Source: Shimazuella kribbensis DSM 45090 (GTDB lineage: Bacteria > Bacillota > Bacilli > Thermoactinomycetales > Thermoactinomycetaceae). Taken from it: a stretch of 64,000 nucleotides of DNA. The notes beneath the pieces are model-generated. The model made no database searches. It worked only from the letters and a program-made list of their open reading frames with translations, and was not told the DNA's origin. The stretch covers positions 110,398 to 174,397 of the forward strand of contig NZ_ATZF01000012.1 of the NCBI RefSeq assembly GCF_000428065.1, written 5' to 3'. Shown here piece after piece: positions 57,553-64,000 of this stretch. Every line of letters starts with the position of its first letter. The stretch's first letter is position 1. The translations under genes and the position numbers were made by a program.

Positions 57553-59067
57553 TCATGAAGTTTGCAAAGTAGGATAGATGGTTTGGTATTTTTCTGTAAG
57601 ATACTTTACATATGGATCGATTGTTAAAGACTGTCCTGTAGCTCTTTGAATAATTTCCGTCGTTGAAAACTTTTTCCCATGCTGATAGATGTTGTTTTTG
57701 AGCCATCTATGTAATGTATCGAATTGACCGTGTCCCATTTCTTTGATAATGCTTGGATGAGCACTTTTAGCAGCTTCAAATAGTTGACAACTTAAAATAT
57801 TTCCGATGGTATATCCTTGAAATTGACCGCCAATAAAATCAGCAAACCAATGCACATCTTGTAAAACGCCATCTTTGACCTCAGTCACATCTACTCCTAA
57901 ATCTGTTTTGTATCGCTCTCTCCAAGCTTCTGGAAGGTCCACAATATCTAGCTTTCCAGTTAATAAATCCAACTCTAGGTCAAAACGAATGATAACATGT
58001 AGATTATAAGTAATCTCATCTGCTTCTGTTCGAATAGCGGAAGGAGATACATGGTGCATTGCGCGATAAAACGTTTCCATCGGAATAGACCCTAGTTGAG
58101 TTGGAAATACAGATTGCAATTTCGGATAGAAATACTCCCAAAATTCCCGGCTTTTCCCTACTAAGTTTTCCCATAAACGCGATTGGCTTTCATGCAAACC
58201 CGATGACACACCTTTCATCAATGGAGTATCAAATAGTTCTGATGAAATTCCTAACTCGTAAAGCGCATGTCCAGTTTCATGAATACTACTAAACAATCCA
58301 TCCGTCACTTCCCATTCACGAATCCTAGTAGTCATCCGAATGTCATCTCCTGCCAAGCGAATCATAAAAGGATGCGGAGAAAAATCCTGTCGTGTGCGGG
58401 TTCGATCAATGCCAAGATGATCAAGGACAACATCAATAAATTGAAGTTGCTTTTGTTTGGGGAAGTGTTGAAGAAGAGGTTTGCGATCTACTGGTTCAGA
58501 TTCACGAATTTGTTCTATCATAGGAACAAGCTGCGTTCGGAGATTCTGAAAAAGCGGTTGCAACACATGTACATACATGCCTTCGTCCGATCGATCAATA
58601 AGAGGATCAGCAATATGCGCAGCTCCTGAGAAAAAGGAGGCATACTCTTTGCTATACTGTAAAGATTCACGTAATAAAGGAGATACCAAAGCAAAGTTAT
58701 TTTGCTCTCTCGCTTCTACCCAAGTCTGATAAACACGCGCAGTATGCCCAAAAAACTTTTCCATAAAAGAAGAAGGAATATTAACTGCTTTCTCATACTC
58801 TTTTGCTACTTCTGCTACCAACCTCGCTTCTACTGAATCTGCTGGTAAAGTAGCTGCCCATGGGACAAGTTGATTTAGCAATCGACCCATTTGTGGATCT
58901 ACTAATTTTTCATGCGCTAATTTGCTGATAAAACCAATTTGTTCCCCACGATATTGTGCATTTGCTGTCGGCATATTCGTGGATTGATCCCACACAAGCA
59001 TATGAATGAATGAATCCAAAGTCATATATTCCTTTAAGTAGGTTTTAAAAGATTGATAAAGTTCCAA
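57553..59067 (-). CDS. metallocarboxypeptidase, M32 (thermostable Taq type) family
   Basis: A 504-residue M32 carboxypeptidase, full length. Zinc motif HETGHALYE is intact (HExxH), with the family DPYVKYL end and DXRXT-type segment near MTTRIREWEV. It trims C-terminal residues of peptides. TTG start at 59067 with AAAGGGG upstream. Monocistronic. Confidence 0.9.
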   Translation of the reverse strand: MELYQSFKTYLKEYMTLDSFIHMLVWDQSTNMPTANAQYRGEQIGFISKLAHEKLVDPQMGRLLNQLVPWAATLPADSVEARLVAEVAKEYEKAVNIPSSFMEKFFGHTARVYQTWVEAREQNNFALVSPLLRESLQYSKEYASFFSGAAHIADPLIDRSDEGMYVHVLQPLFQNLRTQLVPMIEQIRESEPVDRKPLLQHFPKQKQLQFIDVVLDHLGIDRTRTRQDFSPHPFMIRLAGDDIRMTTRIREWEVTDGLFSSIHETGHALYELGISSELFDTPLMKGVSSGLHESQSRLWENLVGKSREFWEYFYPKLQSVFPTQLGSIPMETFYRAMHHVSPSAIRTEADEITYNLHVIIRFDLELDLLTGKLDIVDLPEAWRERYKTDLGVDVTEVKDGVLQDVHWFADFIGGQFQGYTIGNILSCQLFEAAKSAHPSIIKEMGHGQFDTLHRWLKNNIYQHGKKFSTTEIIQRATGQSLTIDPYVKYLTEKYQTIYPTLQTS

Positions 59068-59157
59068 AATAAAGACCCCTTTCTACTCATAAGTTACATT
59101 TACGGCTAACTTACATTTTTCCTGCTTTGCAACAAACTCACTATCTATCATCGCAAA

Positions 59158-59202
59158 AAAAAGCGGTGATTTCTACTTATTTAGTAGAAAAAACACCGCA
59201 AA
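59158..59202 (-). terminator. terminator after speD
   Basis: GCGGTG-TTTCTAC / GTAGAAA-CACCGC with T runs on the minus strand, right after the speD stop. Confidence 0.8.
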
Positions 59203-59217
59203 AAACCGAAAGTTAAA

Positions 59218-59631
59218 CTAAATCGATATAACTTTTTTTGTACGCTCTATCATTGGCTGCTCTAAATCGACGATTGGTCCATCGCCACGCTTTAGCACTT
59301 TGGAAAATGCCTGTGATGGTTGTAAATACTCAACCATAAAGTCGATGGCAATCTGTGGGTCAACGGTATGACCACAGGTATAACAGTCTAGTGCAGCGAA
59401 TCCTTTTTCAGGATACGTATGAATCGACAGATGACTCTCCGACAACATAACTAGCACTGTAACACCTTGAGGGTCAAATTTTTGGGCCTGTACCGACAGA
59501 ACAGATGCTCCACAGGACTCAGCAGCCTGTATCATATACTTCTTTAACTCTTCTGCATTGTTTAACATGTCAAACGGCACACCCCAGGCATCCATAGCCA
59601 CATGCCTTCCGAAAGTAGAATATTCTTCCAT
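59218..59631 (-). CDS. speD: S-adenosylmethionine decarboxylase proenzyme
   Basis: A 137-residue prokaryotic AdoMetDC of the short class. The self-cleavage site is in MLSESHLSIHTYPE (cut before Ser 66, which becomes the pyruvoyl group), with the catalytic Cys in DCYTCGH. It makes decarboxylated SAM for spermidine synthesis. Slightly longer than B. subtilis SpeD (126). AAGGGGGG lies upstream of the ATG. Confidence 0.93.
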   Translation of the reverse strand: MEEYSTFGRHVAMDAWGVPFDMLNNAEELKKYMIQAAESCGASVLSVQAQKFDPQGVTVLVMLSESHLSIHTYPEKGFAALDCYTCGHTVDPQIAIDFMVEYLQPSQAFSKVLKRGDGPIVDLEQPMIERTKKVISI

Positions 59632-59636
59632 CTTCC

Positions 59637-59790
59637 GGCCCCCCTTCCTAGCAAAAAATTGGTGTGAGCCAAATTCCGCTAGGATCGTATTGGATCACTT
59701 ATGGGGGAAGGTTAGTCCAATGAGGTCCCAACCCTTTCGAGTGAATCACTGATCCTAATAGCTCAAGTTGGTTTGATTGCAACATCCTGT
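59637..59790 (-). promoter_or_regulatory. structured 5' leader of speD, attenuator candidate
   Basis: The gap between fabI and speD has mutually exclusive pairings. CCTAGC/GCTAGG (59647-59683) forms a hairpin ending right at the speD Shine-Dalgarno. AGGATC (59681-59686) can instead pair with GATCCT (59751-59756), and GGATCA (59692-59697) with TGATCC (59750-59755). This suggests control of speD translation or transcription by folding. I match it to no known riboswitch. Confidence 0.4.
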
Positions 59791-59838
59791 ACCTTATCAT
59801 ACAATCAGAAGAATTTCAATTACTTTCTTAAAAATAAT

Positions 59839-60612
59839 CTACATCCCAATAATATTATAGCCTCCATCTACATGAACCACTTCACCAGTGATGCCACGCC
59901 CCATATGACTACACAAGAACAATGCTGTGTCCCCTACTTCCTCTGCATCTATGCCTCTACGTAATGGAGCGCGTTCTTCCACTACAGATAGCATATAGTC
60001 AAAATCTCGAACTCCCTCTGTCACTGAAGTACGAATCGGACCAGCTGAGATCGCATTTACCCTAATATTGGCAGGTCCTAATTCATTTGCCAAATAACGG
60101 ATACTGGATTCCAGCCCTGCCTTCGCTACTCCCATTACATGATAGTGAGGAAGTACTCGTTCTGATCCCATATGAGTCAATGTAACGATAGTTCCCCCGT
60201 CCAACATATACTGTTTTACTTCCTTGGCCGTCGCTACTAGGGAATATGTACCAATATCATGGGTTAGAGCAAATTGTGCACGTGTTGTATCTAAATAAGA
60301 AAATGGCAAATTTTCTGTTTTTGCATATGCTATGCTATGAATGACTCCATCAATCTGGCTCCAACGTTTATTTATATCTGAAAAAGCGTTTGTTATATCT
60401 TGATCTTTTGTTACGTCACATCTGATACAAAAGGAATTCGGCATCTCATGATCTACCATTTGATATACGGTTTGTTCAACTGCATCGTTTTGATAGGTAA
60501 AAGCAAGCTCTGCGCCAGCAAAATACAACGACTTGGCAATTGCCCAAGCGATGCTTTGCCTATTGGCCACACCCATCACCACTATTTTTTTCCCATCCAT
60601 CAAGCCTTTCAA
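59839..60612 (-). CDS. fabI: enoyl-[acyl-carrier-protein] reductase FabI
   Basis: A 257-residue short-chain-dehydrogenase-type FabI. NADH site GVANRQSIAWAIAKSL; catalytic Tyr and Lys in SERVLPHYHVMGVAKAGLES. It reduces the enoyl intermediate in fatty acid elongation. TTG start at 60612 with GAGGTG upstream; the frame runs on to 60726 as a hydrophobic, probably untranslated stretch. Confidence 0.93.
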   Translation of the reverse strand: MKGLMDGKKIVVMGVANRQSIAWAIAKSLYFAGAELAFTYQNDAVEQTVYQMVDHEMPNSFCIRCDVTKDQDITNAFSDINKRWSQIDGVIHSIAYAKTENLPFSYLDTTRAQFALTHDIGTYSLVATAKEVKQYMLDGGTIVTLTHMGSERVLPHYHVMGVAKAGLESSIRYLANELGPANIRVNAISAGPIRTSVTEGVRDFDYMLSVVEERAPLRRGIDAEEVGDTALFLCSHMGRGITGEVVHVDGGYNIIGM

Positions 60613-60856
60613 TGAAGCACCTCTTTCTCCCAAAAAAGAAAAATAAAACCAGATACAAGTCAGACTACAAAAAAATAATGTCCCTGTCAATTTTAACATC
60701 ATTTTGGGAGATACTAAAGAAAACATGCCTATGTGTCATGCCTTTAAGGCGGAGACTCAGGGCCTAGTTGCTCTTATGTAAATAAGAAAGAAGGAATGTA
60801 TCCTTTCTTATTTATATAAGAAAGGAATTCATCCTTTAGGGAGGTAGCTGCGCTTT

Positions 60857-61039
60857 ATGATTTCTCTTAATGAACAAGAAAAAGAGATTGTAATCCTTGC
60901 CCTGACCAAAGTATTAGAAAATGATCATTCCTATCGAGTAGATGAATATAAAAAAGTATTAGACCGCTTAAAAGCGGATGAGGACCATCAAGATTATGTA
61001 CAACAAGTTCATTTGCTTCATGACATAGATGAATACTAA
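60857..61039 (+). CDS. small acidic conserved-looking protein, 60 aa
   Basis: Not recognised. All-helical and charged (NEQEKEIVILALTKVLENDH...). GGGAGG lies upstream. In front of it is an AT-rich inverted repeat (AATAAGAAAG/CTTTCTTATT, 60780-60815). Host-like codons. Confidence 0.6.
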   Translation: MISLNEQEKEIVILALTKVLENDHSYRVDEYKKVLDRLKADEDHQDYVQQVHLLHDIDEY

Positions 61040-61426
61040 TTACCAACCAGCAGCAGGATGACGAACCAATGTTACATTTTCAATCAACAGAACGGAATCA
61101 GAGGAATCAACCTCTTGCAAAGCTTGATTCATAATCATCATGGAAAAGGTACCTTTTGCATGTTCTTCTTGTAGAAGTAAACCTGCATGATCAGATATAA
61201 ACGCAATGGCTTTTTCCGTACCATCTTTTAGCTGAAAACAGAAAAGGTATGCGTTTTGTGCACGGTCATACATCCATGTATAGGCATGTACGTGATCAGG
61301 GTTTGTCTCTAGTTCTTCCCAAGATGGGATAGATAGTAGAAGAATCGGACTTTTCTCTCCTTCCACCCAACCCCCATCTTCTGGGATTGCTGCTTCTTGT
61401 ATTTTTGGAACATAACGTCCTGTCAT
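61040..61426 (-). CDS. hypothetical protein, 128 aa
   Basis: Not recognised. A soluble protein beginning MTGRYVPKIQEAAIPEDGGW and ending VTLVRHPAAGW. AAGGTG before the ATG at 61426; the frame extends to 61552. It abuts the stop of the previous gene. Confidence 0.6.
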   Translation of the reverse strand: MTGRYVPKIQEAAIPEDGGWVEGEKSPILLLSIPSWEELETNPDHVHAYTWMYDRAQNAYLFCFQLKDGTEKAIAFISDHAGLLLQEEHAKGTFSMMIMNQALQEVDSSDSVLLIENVTLVRHPAAGW

Positions 61427-61486
61427 CCCTATCACCTTTTTCTTATGTAATGTATGATCAACATTATACATAAGGAGGGAAAACAA

Positions 61487-61798
61487 GTGAAACGATATAG
61501 CCAAATGATTCCAGAAGAAATTAGGAATACCATCAAAGAACTGGAAGAACAACTATCCCAAGTGGAGAAAGAAAAACTGGACAGCCAGGCAGCTATTCTT
61601 CGACAAAAAATAATTTTGGGAAAATCCTACCTTGTCAATCCCAATGAGATAAAAGTGGAAGCAACATATCAAGTAGAAGGAACTCCTGTACTTTTTCAGG
61701 TATCTTATCTCAATGGTGTGTATGCTTGGGGAACGTTTGAGGGGAAGTCAGAAAAAGAAGCTGTTCCTCTTTCGCTTTTAAAAATAACAAGAAATTAA
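61487..61798 (+). CDS. yfhH: YfhH-family protein (DUF1811)
   Basis: A 103-residue protein with the family features: RYSQMIPEEIRNTIKELEEQ coiled start, ILRQKIILGKSYLVNP, YQVEG and the C-terminal VSYLNGVYAWGTF. Function unknown. GTG start at 61487 with AAGGAGGG at proper spacing. Confidence 0.8.
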   Translation: MKRYSQMIPEEIRNTIKELEEQLSQVEKEKLDSQAAILRQKIILGKSYLVNPNEIKVEATYQVEGTPVLFQVSYLNGVYAWGTFEGKSEKEAVPLSLLKITRN

Positions 61799-61886
61799 AG
61801 AAATAGAAAAAATCATCCTTCTAACTTATCCAACATGGTTAATTATTCCTTTTTTCGATCATAATACAACTAGGAGGTGCACTAGT

Positions 61887-62057
61887 ATGTATTATGTCAT
61901 TCGTGATTCGGAAAAATTACCCCCATCTATCATTCATGAGGATAACTATTTTGCATGGTACAATCCGATGAAAAAAGATCATCGAATTGAGTTTCGTGGA
62001 ACGATGAACCAATGTTATTCTTTTATGCGTCGTGATCAAAAACAATTAAGTTTATAG
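61887..62057 (+). CDS. small hypothetical protein, 56 aa
   Basis: Not recognised. ATG at 61887 with GGAGGTG upstream; encodes MYYVIRDSEKLPPSIIHEDN... ending QKQLSL. Host-like codons. Followed by no obvious terminator until 62200. Confidence 0.65.
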   Translation: MYYVIRDSEKLPPSIIHEDNYFAWYNPMKKDHRIEFRGTMNQCYSFMRRDQKQLSL

Positions 62058-62197
62058 TAAATATACTGAAATTTCTAGCGGCCATTGGTCGCTTTTGTTT
62101 ATTTTAGGAGCATCCGAATACATAATGCTCAAAGATCATCTAATGCTCGATACAGAAGATTCCTTTGATCTTATCCATCTTATATACAAACACAAAA

Positions 62198-62234
62198 AAC
62201 CAAACTCCCTCATCCAAGTAGGGAGTTTGTGTGA
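62198..62234. terminator. two-way terminator near 62.2 kb
   Basis: CAAACTCCCT, loop, AGGGAGTTTG between the 56-aa gene and cassette C15. Confidence 0.75.
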
Positions 62235-62262
62235 AAAAAGATATTTGTCATGATGGCGGCAC

Positions 62263-62290
62263 CCTATCCCCACACCAATAGGGACAGGGC
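62263..62290 (-). terminator. hairpin ending cassette C15
   Basis: CCCTAT / ATAGGG with a GC-rich loop, about 35 bp past the C15 stop. Confidence 0.5.
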
Positions 62291-62321
62291 CGGAACCGGA
62301 AATAGCTGAGTTGATTTTAGA

Positions 62322-62543
62322 CTAATCTTGGTGAACACCCCATTCGGGGTCACCATATATATCGTTCTCCCTTTCTCCATCGTTTCTATCCCAGTATTCT
62401 CTTTCTTCAAGGGTTGGGATTTGGACAATGCGAGCATTGCTTGCGAGAGAGTACCCAGTGGTGGAACTGTTTTTGCAGGAATCATTTCCTGCTACAGACT
62501 CTACAGCCCCAGAGTGTGGAGTATCATCATGGTTCCTTTTCAT
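62322..62543 (-). CDS. orphan cassette gene C15, 73 aa, unknown function
   Basis: Not recognised. A small, hydrophilic, acidic and probably disordered protein (MKRNHDDTPHSGAVESVAGN... EEREYWDRNDGERENDIYGD). AAGGAG stands 4 bases before the ATG and a TATACT box lies upstream. Codon use is intermediate between cassette and host. Confidence 0.55.
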   Translation of the reverse strand: MKRNHDDTPHSGAVESVAGNDSCKNSSTTGYSLASNARIVQIPTLEEREYWDRNDGERENDIYGDPEWGVHQD

Positions 62544-62689
62544 CTGTCTCCTTTCCCGGTTCCGTAATCCTTTCCTAATGAAAAGGAACTTAATATAAGT
62601 ATAACAAAAGAATTCCGAGTAATATAATCGATTTTCTAATAAAATCTTGTAGTAATTAAGTATAATAGTTTGTAAAATATCAATGTATT

Positions 62690-62723
62690 AAAAAAAACGC
62701 CAACATTGGCGTTTTTTCTGTTT
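62690..62723 (-). terminator. terminator after ywbE
   Basis: AAAAAACGCCAA, loop, TTGGCGTTTTTT. Confidence 0.85.
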
Positions 62724-62761
62724 TAGGCGAGATTCGTCAGATTCTAAGGTGAGCCTTTTAA

Positions 62762-62971
62762 TCAGATAGACCTTTCATCTTCAATAATCTCAATTACTCT
62801 ACCGACCTGTCCATCTTCTAATCTTACTTTGATTCCATGTGGATGGGTTGGGGATTTTGTCAGTAAGTTTTTAATGACTCCCCTTGTCCTATTTCCCGTA
62901 CGTTGATCTTTTTTCAAGATAATATCTACAAGCATCCCGGGTCCTAAGTTACTGCGCGTTTTTCCGTCCAT
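62762..62971 (-). CDS. ywbE: YwbE family protein (DUF2196)
   Basis: A 69-residue YwbE protein, full length: PGMLVDIILKKDQRTGNRTR, GVIKNLLTKSPTHPHGIKVR, LEDGQVGRV. Function unknown, KOW/SH3-like basic fold. TTGGAGG before the ATG. Confidence 0.88.
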   Translation of the reverse strand: MDGKTRSNLGPGMLVDIILKKDQRTGNRTRGVIKNLLTKSPTHPHGIKVRLEDGQVGRVIEIIEDERSI

Positions 62972-63070
62972 TTGTTATGCCTCCAAAGTTGTTTCTTCTA
63001 TTTTAAGATTTTTTCGACGTGATTACAAACAAATGGAACAAAAACGATATAATAATCAAAATAAACTAAC

Positions 63071-63099
63071 TTGTCCTGAAATAAATGAGAACATATAAT
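63071..63099 (+). promoter_or_regulatory. promoter of cassette C16
   Basis: TTGTCC, 17 bp, TATAAT (63094-63099): the best full promoter of any cassette here, about 30 bp upstream of the start codon. Confidence 0.65.
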
Positions 63100-63129
63100 A
63101 AGCTTAAAGAAATCGATCGAGGAGGAAAA

Positions 63130-63588
63130 GTGACCAACACTTCTATTTTCCAAAACACTACCTCTCGCCTGAGTGAGGAGATCAAGCGAGCGACAGACGA
63201 CAAGAACGAGCTCTTCAAACTCTACGACGAAGCACTGACGCAGGGTCAGAAGCCGGAGCCTAGCGCGGAACTCCCCTGTATCACGGCGAGGAAGTTCCTG
63301 CTGATCGCCACCCGCGACGCCATCGCCAAGAATCTGGGGGATGACACACGAAAGAACTTCTCGCTTCTGCTGGCAGAAGCGTCGATCGGGGAGTACCTCC
63401 TCCCTGTGATGGAGGTGAAGAAGTGGAGTGATGTGGCTGAGCAGATCCACTCGTTCCACTCAAACTACGCTGACATCGAAACCTTCATCAAGCAGGGATA
63501 CAGCGAAATCTCGGATGACGTCCGCGAAATCGTGCATGCAGAGCTGTCGGGGTTGCTCGGGAAGGACTTCGGAAAATTTCTGAAGTGA
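63130..63588 (+). CDS. orphan cassette gene C16, 152 aa, unknown function
   Basis: Not recognised. A soluble, nearly all-helical protein (residues 8-35, 48-68 and 76-100 charged helices). Codons are strongly G/C-ending. GAGGAGG lies 4 bases before a GTG start at 63130; the frame extends to an ATG at 63085 that lies in the promoter spacer region and is rejected. Confidence 0.74.
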   Translation: MTNTSIFQNTTSRLSEEIKRATDDKNELFKLYDEALTQGQKPEPSAELPCITARKFLLIATRDAIAKNLGDDTRKNFSLLLAEASIGEYLLPVMEVKKWSDVAEQIHSFHSNYADIETFIKQGYSEISDDVREIVHAELSGLLGKDFGKFLK

Positions 63589-63608
63589 GGCAACTCGCCT
63601 TCCTCGGT

Positions 63609-63642
63609 TCCGCAGAATGGTTATACTAGACCATTCTGCGGA
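63609..63642 (+). terminator. GC-rich hairpin ending cassette C16
   Basis: A perfect 12-bp stem (TCCGCAGAATGG / CCATTCTGCGGA), followed by CCAATTTTT. Confidence 0.75.
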
Positions 63643-63833
63643 CCAATTTTTCCTCCCTTAGTTAGAGATCATTGAACAATACAACAAACGCAAATAACGT
63701 AATTTTTTATACATACACTTCTTTCTTTCCAAGAGTCAAGGGATCTCGTAACAACTACTTGCATACTCTCGACTCTTCGTTTTATTTCATGAGAACGGGC
63801 ACAAGTTCAATGATGATCATACCAATCAAATTA

Positions 63834-64000
63834 TTGAGACTCCACACGACTAAAGTCGTGGGATTCTTAGGTAGTTAGCGCACTCACTCCATTTCTGCTT
63901 TGTGCAACTCCCAAGTTCAGGGCTGTCTCATCAGCCCGTCCCATGCAGTTAGAAGTGTACCCACATGGGCGGAACGCCTGTTACCAGCGTTCTAGTCCTC
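63834..64000 (-). mobile_element. right end and guide-scaffold region of an IS200/IS605-type element (continues past the window)
   Basis: On the minus strand AGAATCCCACGACTTTAGTC followed by GTGTGGAGTCTCAA (63867-63834) is an IS605-type right end with a CACGACT/AGTCGTG hairpin. The preceding 130 bp is moderately GC-rich with hairpins, as in guide-RNA scaffolds. A tnpB gene is expected beyond base 64000 on the minus strand. Confidence 0.55.

Noticed and set aside
60613..60726. Hydrophobic N-terminal extension of FabI as a membrane anchor
   Set aside because: FabI is cytosolic, the TTG at 60612 has a GAGGTG site and gives the normal family length.
62264..62485. Alternative frame overlapping cassette C15 on the same strand
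   Set aside because: No ribosome site; the C15 frame has AAGGAG at ideal spacing before its ATG.
4599..63642. A single large prophage or integrative element covering the cassettes
   Set aside because: Conserved host operons lie between all of them; no phage structural, portal or terminase genes are seen.

Overview
The window is a chromosomal segment of a low-GC, spore-forming Firmicute of the order Bacillales. Gene content and order support this: pcrB-pcrA-ligA, gatC-gatA-gatB, fadN-fadA-fadE, a yugG/yugH-type (alaR-alaT) pair, Spo0M, a YheC/YheD coat-type ATP-grasp protein, YwbE, YfhH and two YitT proteins. A Thermoactinomycetaceae-like host is a guess; I cannot fix the family from sequence alone.

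Layout. 1-4.4 kb: DNA ligase (cut by the left edge), PcrA helicase, PcrB and a YerC-type repressor, all on the minus strand. 5-8.5 kb: cyclophilin, an rRNA methyltransferase and a CbiX-like chelatase. 8.8-12 kb: amidotransferase gatCAB. 13-20 kb: MBL hydrolase, HAD phosphatase, EamA exporter, and a two-component system whose response regulator has lost part of its receiver. 20.3-21.8 kb: a solo tnpB element of the IS605/IS1341 type. 22-25.8 kb: Crp-like regulator divergent from a permease / PLP-enzyme / YitT operon. 25.8-28.8 kb: tatA, a second two-component system and a secreted GH16-like glucanase. 30-35 kb: proline catabolism (P5C dehydrogenase divergent from proline dehydrogenase) and alaR-alaT. 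36-40 kb: ATP-grasp coat protein, asparaginase, YitT and a tyrosine recombinase. 41-42.4 kb: an XRE-TPR (RRNPP-like) regulator with a possible 16-residue peptide gene. 44.5-47.7 kb: P1 peptidase and a broken SMP-30-like gene. 48-53.4 kb: fadNAE beta-oxidation operon. 53.6-63 kb: PIG-L deacetylase, Spo0M, M32 carboxypeptidase, SpeD, FabI and small conserved proteins.

The striking feature is a second kind of gene. At about sixteen places, always in gaps between host operons and on either strand, there is a short ORF (32 to about 190 codons) that I do not recognise. Most have G/C-rich third codon positions unlike the AT-rich host. Each is monocistronic, has an AT-rich leader with a near-perfect TATAAT or TATACT box, usually a good Shine-Dalgarno, and is followed at once by a strong GC-rich hairpin that often lacks a T run. 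Several share a longer promoter/start-region motif. They look like self-contained moron-style cassettes spread singly through the chromosome, some apparently ameliorated towards host composition. I label them cassettes C1-C16 and treat them as the best candidate for an undescribed system. Their products, source and way of entering are unknown.

A second layer of mobile DNA is IS200/IS605-type: one full tnpB element and at least four footprints without a full tnpB inside the window (34.8, 46.8-47.1, 55.65 and 63.83 kb to the right edge). Two of these share a right-end hairpin with compensatory changes. One sits inside the SMP-30-like pseudogene.
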